Of a DNA stretch of 64,000 nt, positions 1 to 11,790 are shown piece by piece. Under the pieces are notes generated by a model. It ran no database searches, was not told the origin of the DNA, and was given only the letters and a program-made list of their open reading frames with translations. The position numbers were made by a program, and so were the translations under genes. Origin of the DNA: Siphonodentalium dalli (taxonomy: Eukaryota; Mollusca; Scaphopoda; Gadilida; Siphonodentaliidae). The stretch covers positions 242,649,530 to 242,713,529 of the forward strand of contig CP136065.1 in assembly GCA_032622095.1 (NCBI GenBank), given 5' to 3'. Every line of letters begins with the position of its first letter. Position 1 is the first letter of the stretch.

Positions 1-260
1 TACCTGTTAACCAACTATCAGATTTAGGCCACTCCGATGCATGGTGTATTATCTACATGTATATTACGTGAAGACCTTGATGGGGATAGCTTCAGTCTTG
101 AATGTTAAAGTGACACACTGCGCTCGCTGAACGAAGTCTCTCCATGTGAACGATGTATTATCTACATGTACATGTATATCACGTGATGACCTCGGTGAAC
201 GATGGGCAGCTTCCGCCCTGAATATTAAAGGGACAAAATGCACTCAGTATTTGAATATTA
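1..260 (+). repeat. Two-copy tandem repeat, ~108-bp unit
   Basis: Two imperfect copies (about 38-140 and 147-245) share a TATTATCTACATGTA block, an ACGTGA block and an 'ATTAAAGGGACA'/'GTTAAAGTGACA' block. The same blocks occur on the opposite strand at 22,575-22,765. No coding potential seen. Confidence 0.7.
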
Positions 261-324
261 AAGGGACATGAATAAACACTAGTGTTTATATTAAAACATG
301 TCATAGCGTTTTATAATAAACACC

Positions 325-835
325 AAATTGGCAGCCAACATATGGAAAATAGAATATCTTACAATTTGTTGTTGATGAATATAATTGGCTTTCCGTTCTT
401 TATACATTGAATACCAACCTTTCATATGTATCTTGCTTAATTGTTACTATTGTAACCACTGGCATTAACAGAAATGTTTTTTCTATCACAACGTTGACAT
501 CAAAATCGGCAAAAAATACTTTTCAAGTTGGGTCATTTTTCAAGTAAAATGGAACTATCTTTGATATCAATGGTGTTTATTGTTTTGATCTGTCTTAAAT
601 GCGTAACACGGAGATGTGTTTAAGAAACAATTACTCAAAATGGCTTGCAAAATGACAACCAAATTTGGTGAAAAACATAATTAATTTTTCACATTATATC
701 GCGAACATTATTATCTGCTGTTCCGAAAAGGTAGGAAATTGTGACTCAGTTGGTTATTAACCATGTTACTTAATCCACTGACTACTAAATGTTTTATGCT
801 GGTTGTCCCAGTACCTTCTGAGGAACGACAAACTC
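325..835 (-). repeat. Interspersed repeat B, copy 1 (reverse)
   Basis: Read on the minus strand this matches parts of 6,600-7,130 and 24,050-24,540. Shared landmarks are 'GGTACTGGGACAA', a 'GTGAGTCACAA'-like block, 'AGAATAATGTT', and 'GTATTCAATGTATA' followed by 'AGCCAAT'. Copies differ by many substitutions and indels, so it is an old family. No ORF is conserved among the copies. I cannot assign a transposon class. Confidence 0.7.
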
Positions 836-954
836 ATTTTAAATAATGCGATATGTAATTTTGTCAAAACATATCTAGGAATTCTGTCAACGAAACGGAA
901 CTGAGAGGAACCATATTATGTGGCTAATATCGCCCATTAATACATAGTGTATGC

Positions 955-2145
955 CACAATGGCAGCCAGCGAATGACTGTGTGGTCATATATGAGGTGAA
1001 CATGAATTCAGGGAGTTCTTCTATGATCATGAATGATGTGAATAACTATACAAGTAAGGAGTGACTATATGGTCCATGGTGAAATGCATATCCACACAAT
1101 GAGTGACTGTATTGTCATGTGTGAGGTGAATATGTCCACATATAGTGGATGGTCAATGGAGTGGGTTGTGTGTATAACGAGGTTAGCTACATGGTTATCT
1201 GCGTTGTTTATTATATAATGGCTATGTGTATGGTCATGACTGGGATGTACATGTATACCTTGGGTGGCTGTGTTGTCACACATGGGTGTATATGTATACA
1301 TAGTGAATGCGCCAATGGGGAGTGGTTGAATGTTTATGGGTAATGCATATAGGTATACATGGAGTGTATATACGGTCATATATATGTATAACTGGAGTAT
1401 AGCTGGATGATCATTGGCGGTATATTGGACGAGCCCTTGTGGACATGGATGTACATATATGTGATGTACGATATTGTATCTCTGACAGTATTGTATTATT
1501 ATTGTTGGGTGTATATTTAAACAGGGATTTGCGGTATGATCACGTCATGAGTGCGATACATATGCAAGTCTGGTGTCTACAAACTGCCATGTGTGCGGGG
1601 TATTAATATATCAATTGGTGATGTGTATATGTTTACCTGGCATGACTATGGGCATGGTGGGGTGTATGTGTATATCTTGAGTGGCTATATATGACCATGA
1701 CCGTGGCGAATAGATATACATTGAATGACCTTATGGACAATGGTGAGGTCAAAAGGTATACAATGAGTGAAAGTATGATCATGCACGTGGTGTTTAATCA
1801 TACATCGAGTAGCTGAGTTGTCATGAGTGAGGTGCATATGCAAATATGGAGTGTATAAATGACCTGTTTGTAGGGTATTGACATATCTGGAAGGGAAGTG
1901 TGGTCATTGGTGAGGTGTATATGTATTCCTGGAGTGACCATGTGGATATTGGCGGAGTGCATATGTATATCGTGAGTGGCTATATGACCATGTGCGTGAC
2001 GAATATGTATACAAGGAGTAACCGTAAGGCCAACAGTGAGATGGTGTGCGGTGTGTTGGTATATTTAGAAGGCATATATGGCCATTGGTGGTGTATAGAT
2101 GGATATCTGGGGTGACTATATAGGCATGGTTGAGGTGTATGTTAT
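955..2145 (+). repeat. Degenerate minisatellite, ~45-bp unit, part 1
   Basis: A diverged tandem array of a unit resembling 'GAGTGACTATATGGTCATG' followed by 'GTGAGGTGTATATGTATAC'. The unit returns at 3,290-3,855 and, after the Helitron-like element, at 6,072-6,110. Short frames on both strands here follow the array and are not credible genes. Confidence 0.75.
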
Positions 2146-3289
2146 AACGAACCAAAGTCGGACGCTTTGGGTCGTATATAGACTGTATCTGATTTTGTGA
2201 CGTCACCAATTATTATCTAGTACGACACTGGTGTTTTGAATTTTTGCGACCACTTTTGTCGCACAGTAGATCGGTGGGCTTAAAGCATTATCGGAAATAA
2301 ACGTGTATGTCTTTCAATGGCCGGCGTTCCAAAATTAGGGGAGTTACCATCGAAATTATGCACAGTGAAGTTCATTCGTGGCGGCGGTTTACATTTTATT
2401 GAGAACGTAAGCATGACATATTAATGACTGTCAAATATTTGCATTGGAGTGGCCTAAAATATAAATCGTGCGTGCAATGGGAAGATCTCGAACACTCTGG
2501 CAGGGCGGGAGACAATACTGGAATCGAAATCGAAATTCGTGATGCATGCAAACGTTAGAATATCGCGTTTAAATTATCCTCAAGTTACTTAGTACATACG
2601 TGAATCTGATAAACCTTAGATATCCTTCTATTTTCATGAACCGTCAACACATACACATACTTATGAATAAAGCAGAAGATACATTCAGGTTATCGCCAAT
2701 TCGGTCGATGGTGAAAGCTACATGATGTTGTTAGTCGAGTTTCGTTGAAATCGACATGATGACATTTTATGAATGAAATGAACATGATGAAACCGACAAG
2801 CTTCCTCGTATAATACACATCTCAATCGGATTACGTTCACAGCGTCGATAATATAATGGTTAATTTCATTAAAATACAACCAACAGTCTTGACTTTTGAA
2901 TACTTTCATTTTGATGTTGGGAGTTTATATTCAAAAATAATTTGTACAAAAGGAACGGCTTTTAAAAGTTGTTTTTTTAGATTTTAAGTTTGATGTGGTG
3001 AGCTCGTAGTCTGCATGTTTGCATTGTGAATCTCCGATTTCTCACATGCCCTGATGTATGATTGACCCAATTTATTCACGAAATTGTTAGCTATAAGACC
3101 CACTCTTTCGATGAACCTTTGTGCATGTCTGGAGTGAAATTAATCATAATCACATCGCGATATAAGGCATAAGTGAATTTTATTCGAAAAGAATATGCAT
3201 CTATGAAGTTATCTGTATAAGATTAAAAAAGGCACAGCTATATCCTAGCTTATGCATGTGGTTTAGCTGTGGTTCGTTAATTACGATAG
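2146..3289. other. Non-repetitive interval inside the minisatellite
   Basis: No recognisable gene. The bases on either side are near copies of each other (about 2,064-2,150 and 3,296-3,385, both reading TTTAGAAGGCATAT then GGCCATTGGT). The interval was therefore either inserted with a duplication or caught between two duplicated array blocks. Confidence 0.5.
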
Positions 3290-3855
3290 CGTATGGTAGT
3301 TATTTAGAAGGCATATGTGGCCATTGGTGATGTGCCGATGTATACCTGGGGTGACTTTATAGGCATGGTTGGGGTGTATATTTATACTAGGTGGCTATAT
3401 GTCCATGTTTGTGGCCAATATGTGTACCGTGAACATTGAGTGGCAGTATGACCAATAGTGAGACGAATTGGTTAACAAGGAATGACTGTATCGCTGTATG
3501 GCCACGAATATGGCGTATTAGTATATAGCGGGTGGCTGAATTGCCATGAGTGATTCTGAAGTGTATGAATGGCCATGGTTATGGTTGAAGTGGATATTTA
3601 TATATCGTGAGTGACTATGTGGTCATGGGTGTGGCAAATAAATACAGAGTGAGTGGTATTGTATGGCCAATGGTGAGGTGAACATGAATACAATAAGTGA
3701 CTGTATGATCATGAATGTGGTTAATAGGTATACGGGGAGAACCCGCATGTGACTCGTAGCTGCATGTATAGTCAGGTGTGGGGTGTGCGTTGGGGTGTAT
3801 GTATATAAAACGAGTGGCTATAGTGTCATGTGCGTATTGTTTGTGTATCTATGTA
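3290..3855 (+). repeat. Degenerate minisatellite, ~45-bp unit, part 2
   Basis: Same diverged unit as at 955-2,145. It ends abruptly at 3,855, where a Helitron-like 5' end begins with TCTATATCTATATTTGCG preceded by A, and the unit reappears just after 6,071. Confidence 0.7.
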
Positions 3856-6071
3856 TCTATATCTATATTTGCGACCGAAGGACGTCATGTTGGTACTGTT
3901 TGGGTGTGAGATCGGGTGGGGAGTGGTGATCTCCAAATTTGATAAAACATCGTTTGGTGCCGATTAGTACCAAACTTATAAATAATCATCTCCATGATAT
4001 CAGGAGTGTAATTGTGTGGTCTGAGGATGTCACAAGTGGGACCATTCGAGTGGTGTATAGAGGTAAGAGGGACACAACCAATCATAACAATATGTTTAGC
4101 GCCGATTTCCACCAGGTTGATACATTTCTTCTCCGTGATACGAGTAATCGAATCGTGTGGTTTGGATAAACCAAATTGGTGCCATTTGGGTGAGAGATAT
4201 GGGGACCTTAAATTTGATACGAATTTGTATACTCGCCAATTTTCACCAATTATATATATATGCATCTCCATGAGGAGTCTACGTGTGTCGTTTACTGGTG
4301 ACAAAACTGGTGCCGCTTGAGTCCGAAATAGGGACGGGAGGGTCACCAAAACTGATATGATACGAGGAATAAAATCGTGCTGTCTGTCTTTCTGTCTGTA
4401 TGTATGTGTTATATATATAACTCCACGGGATACCAAGGCGGTCTAAGAGGGGTAACTTTTTACGTGGAAGATAACGGTGCGGGTTAAAATTTTCTAAAGT
4501 GATGCCGTTGGTGTCAGGGGAAGAAAAGGGGGAAGGGCGGCAAAATTTAAAAAATATGGTGAAATAGTTCTGTCGACGATTTCCACCAAACGCATACATA
4601 ATCACCTCCATGATATGGCGCTGTTCGAGTCAGCGTTGCATGGGCATCAACAATCGATTTAATAAACTATTTTGAGCGCAGATATACACCAAATTGATAT
4701 ATTATTCTTCTTCGTGATACGAGGAATATAATCGTGTGATTTAAAGACGCCAAATTGCTGCCGTTCGGATAAGAGATGGGGGTGGGGGGTCATAACTATG
4801 ATAAGAAATTGTTTAGTTGCTGATTACCACCAAACCTATATATAATCATATCCAGTATATCATAAATCCATGAGTCTAATGTACGTCGTTTAAACATGTC
4901 AAAAGTGGCGCCGTTAAAGTCATGCATGAGGATGGCAGTTGCACCAAAGCTGATACAAATATATTTAGCACTAATTTGCACCAAATTCATACACATTCTT
5001 CTCTAATGATACGACGAATTACATCACCTTTGGTGTCGTTTGGGTCACGGATGGCGAGAGGATATACACAATCATTGATAAGATTGTTATTCGACGATAT
5101 CCTCCTATAAGTTATATATAGTCACCCAGGCCATATCCATGTCGTTTTAAGGAGTTGTGTGCGTTTAAATTTCACAATCTCGAAAATGGTGACCCAATTA
5201 AGTCACTTGAATCGGATGGGAATCAGGGCATTCGCAAAATGAGCTAGCAAAAACAGATACATAGAAGAAGCATTAAAAGTATATATATCATTATATTTAA
5301 GAGATACATATATTCTTGCAAACTGAGAGACCTCGAACCGTCAGAGGATTGCAAATAGACTGGCGCATGTATATATTACAATACAAATGAGTCTGTTAAA
5401 AAATAGTGGTCACAGTATGTATTCAAATATATTTTCTTCTCATATAAAATAAAACGCAGTCAGTAGCACATGACTTATCAGGATCCTCCAATACTGACAT
5501 CTGCCCGATACAGCGGATTTTTTAGAACAGACTCATCGACTAACATAAACAACTCAAAATCTCGCTCTTCGTCGGGCACATGTGGCTGATATACATGCGC
5601 AGCAACAATTCTTTTAAACTGATGATATTTAGGCCAATATATAGCAACATGAATAGAGGAGCAGCTGGACATTTCTTTAATACATCTGTATCTTCGTGGA
5701 GATATGACAGCCAGGTGTCCTCAATAACTTAGTCCAACCCACTAGATTGATTGATACATATATGTAAAACCCAATTGTCGTCTTTTATTTTTGCGAACTA
5801 ATGTGTTTATGATGTTGATGTATCGTGTTATAACGTCTGAAATATACGCAGTTGTAAATAAATAAATAGATACTTATTTATTGGTGGAACGGATTAATCG
5901 CGATAAACAAAATGACAATCGACAAGGTGAACCACTACTTATTTTCCATAACTGTGTAAGAATCATGTTTTGTGATTTTATTTGAATATACAATTTATAA
6001 GAATAGGTGTAACACTTTGAGCAAGATTATTCTCTATTCTCAACAAATATCCACATCTTGCAGAGGGTTTA
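3856..6071 (+). mobile_element. Helitron-like non-autonomous element, copy 1 (3' end lost)
   Basis: The element begins with TCTATATCTATATTTGCG after an A. It continues with a tandem array of ~150-bp half-units (3,885-5,110; landmarks 'ACCAAACTTATA', 'TCATCTCCATGATAT') and a non-repetitive 3' half (5,130-6,071). The whole is the reverse complement of 24,548-27,492, which has the intact Helitron-type 3' end. Here the last ~28 nt with the hairpin and CTAG are missing and the flanking minisatellite resumes directly. Frames of up to 183 codons occur on both strands of the array; they look like repeat translations with no conserved domain. Class assignment rests on terminal structure. Confidence 0.6.
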
Positions 6072-6600
6072 ACATATATAGTGACTGTATGGTCATGGGT
6101 GGCTTCTATTTAAGAAATCGATGTTGATTTGCTTGCGTTCCATTGAGTATAGATGCAAGTTGGTCTGACATTTTGTGTGGCACGCGAAAGCGTTCCACAC
6201 ATAAACATGTAAGACCAACTTGCATCCATACTTCATGGACAGCAATGTCTGATTAAAAGAGCATTAAGCGCCCATTTCCAAACTTATTCTCGTAGCTCGT
6301 TGCAAATTGCTTCTACACAAAAATGGAAGCAAGTAGGGGTCAGCGTGCTACGTCATTTGACGTAATTGCGAGCAACCAACGTCCTGCATTCGTATAGGAG
6401 TGTAAATATATGTGCACCGTTTGGTGGCTATCGCCTTCCACAATAACTCAAGGATATGTTAATCAACGGAGAGGTAATGTCAGAGAGTTCTCCGCCTTGA
6501 TAGCGTATTATATGCACAGCGGAGGAAATGGTTTTCCTAGCATTATTCAATAAATGTTGATGCCAATCGGCCAGAATTTTATGTTATTGGGCCAGAGTAT
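6072..6600. other. Interval without recognisable gene
   Basis: A short stretch of the 45-bp minisatellite (to about 6,110) is followed by sequence with a partial inverted repeat (GCAAGTTGGTCTGACAT near 6,157 and ATGTAAGACCAACTTGCAT near 6,208). No gene seen. Confidence 0.4.
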
Positions 6601-7840
6601 CCACATAATATGACCCCTGTCAGTTCAGTTTCAAAGTGCTGTCCATTTATGTTCAAAACATGGCCAGAATCTTTAAGAAAAAGTAAATACTGCATCTTTT
6701 AAATTGAGTGTGTCACTGCCGATAGGGTACTGGGACAATCAGAATAGAATATATGTTGTCAGTTGATTAATAACTAAGTGAGTCACAACTTGCTACCATT
6801 TTCGGAACAACAGAGAATAATGTTTGCGATATATGTGAAAACATAAACAAAAATTTACCAAAATTTTTGTTTTACCAATCAAGTCCAGTCAAAACAATAA
6901 ACACATTTGATACCACACATGTTTCCAGTTTACTTGAAAATAAATGGCCCAAACCTGAAAAGCGAAGCCGATTTTGCTACCAAGTTTGTGAGCGAAAATT
7001 CACTAATTATAATAATTGCAATCCATACAATACCAACAATTTACAGAAGTGCATCAGAAATGTTAGTATTCAATGTATATAAGACAGAATAGCCAATATT
7101 ATTCATCAACACCAACTTGTAATCGATTACATGGCCTGCTGGGGCAAAATTTCCCATTTTCATATTTCGGTCGCCATTTTGAGAAAAGGAGACTATTTTG
7201 GTTCCATTGAGTTTGAATATTTATAAGTAATGGTGTGCCCCACTTATATTGACCAGTTCTGTCTATTTCTTGTTGAAATATGTCTAGAACCCCAATGGTG
7301 ACTTTTGGTTAAATTTTATACCGTGTTCTGTAAACTCAAATTTTTGAGGGATCAGAAGGGGCTGGGACCCAATGAATGGCATATTTCATTGCTCCCACAA
7401 TCAGTTAACATAAACAATACAAACTGAAGTCACAATTCTGAACCAGATCCACACAGCAGAAACTGATCAAGAAGATATTATTTAAAAAAACGTCAAATTT
7501 TCCAATTCCGGCTGCCATTTTGGCGGCCATCTTCGACGTGGAAATCCAATTTTACCCTTGAATGTGGAATTATATATTAGCTTCACAAAACTACATACAT
7601 TTGTATACATATGACACGATTGTTCTCATTATAATTTGCACCAAACTGACTTAGTGACCAGTCTGAAAACGGCGGCCATATTGGACGCCATCTTGTCTGC
7701 TGTCTACACGCCACATTTTTCGTGTTAACATCGCTTAAAAGTTGTGGGATATAATAAGGAAGAAAATGAGTTGAGTGAATGTAAATTATGGGGGGGGGCA
7801 CTTGGCGTATGTACACGGAAGTGTAATTGAAAGTGGTTTT
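6600..7840 (+). repeat. Interspersed repeat B, copy 2 (longest uninterrupted)
   Basis: This copy is collinear with 24,050-24,540 plus 27,495-28,070, and with 325-835 on the other strand. It holds several 'GCCATTTTG'/'GGCGGCCAT' words, common in animal non-autonomous repeats. The frames at 6,867-7,092 are short, overlap each other and are not conserved between copies. It shows the pre-insertion order of copy 3, which the Helitron-like element splits. Confidence 0.75.
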
Positions 7841-7939
7841 GGGGGGTTTGGATTGCCCCTAGCTCCTAAACGGCAAGATTGCGAAACTTAAGAAATAGGT
7901 TTTCTGCGATGATTCAAGGGTGATACCAAATATGGGGCA

Positions 7940-8490
7940 TCACATCTTTCGTACGCGATAGTGTAATTGATACCCTCTGGGTATGATTATCGCATGCATA
8001 CTGCTAGGACGAGTCGACTGTTGTAACGCAGTTTTATCACTGCTTAATCGTCGCATGTATACATATATAAGTATACATATATCAGTCGACGTATCGTATC
8101 GAGCTATAGTCGCAGTATATTCTTTCCATGTATACATGTAGGACAAGTCTATTAATAACAAGGTATATTCACTGCATTGCCTGTGTACATGTGAGACTAA
8201 TCTACTGTCGGAAATAGGTATAAACACTTCATAATCATTGCATGTATACATGTATGATATGCCTGGTAATATAGCACCATTGCATGAATAAACTAAGACT
8301 AGTCTATTGTTGTAAATAGATAAAATCACTACATAATCATAACATAATTATGTACAGACGGGATGTATATGTTGTAACGTTGTACAATCACTGCCTAATC
8401 ATTGTATGTATGTATACAGAGAGGACACAATTGCTGTCGTAATGAGGTATAATCACTGCACTCAATGGACATGTCGACTGTCGTTCATTG
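7940..8490 (+). repeat. Minisatellite, ~65-bp unit
   Basis: About eight diverged units share 'GCATGTATACATGTA', 'GACTAGTCTA(C/T)TGT', a 'GTTGTAA' block and 'ATCACTGCATAATCA'. The 129-codon reverse-strand frame across it (7,940-8,329) shows the same periodicity and is not a convincing gene. Confidence 0.75.
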
Positions 8491-9015
8491 TACAGTATTG
8501 CCGACAATCAGACGTTTTTTTTTAAATGGATGTGTATTATAGTGCGTTCCACCCAAAAATAAAGCTTGGTCTGATTAAGAAATATTATATAGATATATCC
8601 ATTACACACTATTGATTCTCTACTGTCAGATTGAAAGAGTATTTAACGGAATTCTTCCCCGCTCCAATTGCATGTTACAAGTTGATTCTACATGAACAAT
8701 AGAACATGTTATGTCACGTGTTGTTATTTCAACATACGCATCCAAACCCCATAAGATGAATGTGAGAGAAAATATGTTTTCCATAATTACCAATGCTATT
8801 GTGCGTGTAACACCGATTTTGTAAATTTCACCGAAATATATAATTCTTCCCGAAGAAAACTCTCCGCTTCTTGTTCCATTCCGAATTTGAATATTTGAAT
8901 GATCCTCCCGTGTCGCGGGTTCTAACCCCAACATGTGCGATAATCGGAACCGACTTTCAAGCATGATATGATTGCCATTTCGATAAGAAAAGAAAAGTTA
9001 TAACTTAAAGCAATG
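8491..9015. other. Interval without convincing gene
   Basis: A 112-codon reverse frame (8,626-8,964) is the only long frame. It has one hydrophobic stretch and no motif I recognise. I see no splice or promoter support and treat it as unproven. Confidence 0.3.
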
Positions 9016-9150
9016 TACGCTAATACAAGATAGTCATTGCCACATATCTGATATATATAAATACACTACCGGAATATTATTAGAAGCAATGCACACTAAT
9101 ACAAGATAGTCGGTGCCATAGATCTGATATATATAAATATACTACCGAAA
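9016..9150 (+). repeat. Two-copy tandem repeat
   Basis: Two copies read GCAATGTACGCTAATACAAG or GCAATGCACACTAATACAAG, then ATAGTC, ATCTGATATATATAAATA and CTACCG. The start-to-start distance is about 80 bp. Confidence 0.75.
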
Positions 9151-9414
9151 ATGATCGAGTGCCAAAATTGAATGAAAATTAAAACCCGAAATTAGATATT
9201 GCACCAACAACAAAAAATGTTTACCACTGATTCTGTCCATTTCTTCTCTTGGCTGCTTGGCTTTCAGTAAGTTTTATGTCAAGTTCAATTATGTCGTCGG
9301 GCTGAACGGCGTGACCTTTCGCGTGCTTCAATCCTGAAGAAACAAAAGCAATATGCGATTGTTTAAATGAAATGGGACGCAAACCAATTCCATTCATAAA
9401 AAGTGTTATTGTCA

Positions 9415-10110
9415 GTAGTGTCATCAACAATGGGGACTGGTGTGCCGGCATCATAAAAACAATGGAGACTGGTGTGCCGGCATCATAAAAACAATGGGGT
9501 CTGGTGTGCCGGCATCATAAAAACAATGGAGACTGGTGTGCCGGCATCATAAACACAAATAACCTGCCTACATGTATATACAATGAGGACTGGTGTGTCG
9601 GCCTCATAAAAACGAATAGCCTGTCTATACACAATGAGACTGGTGTGCCGGCCTCATACAAGAAAATAGCATGTCTATATACAATTGGGACTGGTGTGTC
9701 GGCCTCATAAAAGCGAATAACCTGTCTAAATAAATACAGTGGAGACTTGTGTGCCGGAATCATAAAAGCGAATAATCTGTCTATATACAAAGGGGACCGT
9801 TGTGCCGGCCTCATGTAAGCGAATGACCTGGCTATATACAATTGGGACTGATGTGCCGGCCTCATAAAAGCGAAAAATCTGCCTATTTACATGGGAACTG
9901 GTGTGCCGGCCTCATAAAAGCGAAAAACCTGACTATTTACAATGGGGACTGGTGTGCCGTCCTCAGAAAAGCGAATAGCCTGTCTATAGACAATGGGGAC
10001 TGATGTGCTGGCCTCATAAAAGCGAATAACCTGCCTATATACAATGGGGACTGATGTGCCGGCCTCATAAAAGCGAATAACATGTCCATATACAATTGGG
10101 ACATATCACG
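9415..10110 (+). repeat. Minisatellite, 'GGGACTGGTGTGCCGGC' unit
   Basis: More than a dozen units of 33 to about 65 bp share 'GGACTGGTGTGCCGGC', 'CTCATAAAAGCGAATA' and 'CCTGTCTATATACAATG'. The first few units are a short form without the last block. Frames on both strands (68 to 116 codons) are repeat translations. Confidence 0.85.
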
Positions 10111-10207
10111 ACACTGATGTTCATTGGACGAGGACGCGTCCAAGTTTATCGAGAATCGTCATTGCTTGAGGGCTTGTAATGGCATATGGCGCTAAGCAGC
10201 TTATGAA

Positions 10208-10519
10208 TTGAGCCACAAGCTACCAGCTTATGAATTGAGCCACCATAAAGATGTATATACTATGCAAGATGTGTATTGCAATACACGAATGGGCAGCAAC
10301 AACGATGATCATGAATACATAAATTACACGAGCAATACAAATTGTGTGAACGTCCATTATGTGCAAAGTATATATATAACTGTGACATTCTCGGTATCTA
10401 CAGTATTGTCGCTTGTTGTGTCGCTTCTACTTTTAGCTGTATCTTTCTATGTAAGGCCAGAACAAATAATACATATGTTTATGGTTATATGGTCTATAAT
10501 AATTACCGTAGGTAGGTAG
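10208..10519 (+). CDS. Candidate exon or small membrane-protein frame (unproven)
   Basis: A 103-codon frame with a polar N-terminal half and two hydrophobic stretches, about residues 57-80 and 86-101. It would resemble a fragment of a membrane protein. I do not recognise a family. The stop lies within GTAGGTAGGTAG, so the frame could equally be an internal exon ending at a GT donor near 10,509. Against this, it sits between two minisatellites, has no visible promoter, and hydrophobic frames arise easily from AT-rich DNA. Transcript evidence would decide. Confidence 0.25.
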   Translation: MSHKLPAYELSHHKDVYTMQDVYCNTRMGSNNDDHEYINYTSNTNCVNVHYVQSIYITVTFSVSTVLSLVVSLLLLAVSFYVRPEQIIHMFMVIWSIIITVGR

Positions 10520-10897
10520 GAAATTTGTTTTTCAAATATTTTTATTCTGAATTCCATTTGGTCATTGACAATTGAATCTAGAAAGCTTCACAATTCAGAT
10601 TAATTGAAAGGTCAATACTAAAAATTGTTATCTGGAATTAGTCAGAGCACCAGACTAATAAACTTCTAAACGTTTTTATACAGATTATAGGAGAGGCTTG
10701 AAAATGGGTAAGATACATTTTGATGCCCATCCCACTAAATCAAACCTTGTACTGTATATATGGTATTTTGCCACACATGGTTACACAGAGTGTAGTCATT
10801 CACCTGGGTTAGAGTTGATGGCCTCCTGCAGTTCCTCGTCAATCGACTTTTTCCTCCCTGGTCGCCCGTATGCAAACTGAAAACTACATACCACCAT

Positions 10898-11103
10898 AAC
10901 CACAAGTACCACCTGGAATACAGTCATGGATGTTACAATCGTTCCCATAACCACAAGTACCGCCTGGAACACGGTCATGAATGTTACAACCGTTCCCATA
11001 ACCATAAGTACCGCCTGGAACACAGTCATGAATGTTACAATCGTTCCCATAACCACAAGTACAGCCTGGAACACAGTCATGAATGTTACAATCGTTCCCA
11101 TTC
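10898..11103 (+). repeat. 51-bp tandem repeat, four copies
   Basis: Units start at 10,898, 10,949, 11,000 and 11,051 and read AACCACAAGTACCGCCTGGA then ACACAGTCATGAATGTTACA then ATCGTTCCCAT with few changes. Because 51 is a multiple of 3, frames stay open on both strands, which explains the overlapping short frames here. Confidence 0.95.
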
Positions 11104-11551
11104 AACCAGCTTCTGGTTGACTCGAATTTTATCGTAAAGTCATACATAAGTACATGTATACACAACCGACCGGTCAGTAACAAACATACATTAACACAAT
11201 ATTATTGTATACATGCACCCGTCATGCCAAACCTATTATGTTTAATATACTGTTTATATTTGTTGTTATACTTGTTCTGCATTGTGGGGAGCGGAGGTCC
11301 ATCTAAGTTGTAAGAAGTTGTCCTTCAATGCCCTAGTATATGTATATCAGTATACTATTAACATATGTTTAAACCAAACTAAACAAAACGATCGTGGTGT
11401 TGATTATTTTTTCAATTTGATGATACTGCTATTTGAACTTTAAACTTGATACTTCATAACCAGACATGAAGACAAACAAGTAGTATGTTGTTGTCGAAAG
11501 TAATCGTCCATAGCCGCACACATTGATGACACTCGCAAAGATAAAATCGTT
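11104..11551. other. Interval without recognisable feature
   Basis: AT-rich sequence between two minisatellites. Only short frames are present and nothing recognisable is seen. Confidence 0.4.
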
Positions 11552-11790
11552 TGATACACCCGATACACTGACATCCCACGATCCATACCCAGTCACACAT
11601 ACTTCGCCCGTTACACCCCAGAGACACTGATACCCCACGATTCACACCCAGTCACACATACTTCGCACGTTACACCCCGATACACTGATACCCCACGATC
11701 CACACCCAGTCACACATACTTCGCACGTTACACCCCGATATACTGATACCCCACGATTCACACCCAGTCACACATACTTCGCACGTTAAT
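11552..11790 (+). repeat. 58-bp tandem repeat, about four copies
   Basis: The unit contains GTTACACCCCGATACACTGA, TACCCCACGATCCACACCCA and GTCACACATACTTCGCAC. Unit starts near 11,610, 11,669, 11,727 and 11,785 give a 58-bp period. The last unit decays after 'TTCGCACGTTA'. Confidence 0.9.

Noticed and set aside
3885-4611. 183- and 110-codon reverse frames
   Set aside because: They lie inside the half-unit array of the Helitron-like element, are not conserved in the copy at 25,800-27,440, and overlap forward frames equally long.
8626-8964. 112-codon reverse frame as a gene
   Set aside because: No recognisable domain or gene context; kept only as a note on the interval.
9504-10143. Repeat proteins such as 'FMRPAHQSPLY' on the minus strand
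   Set aside because: Direct translation of a minisatellite with variable unit length.
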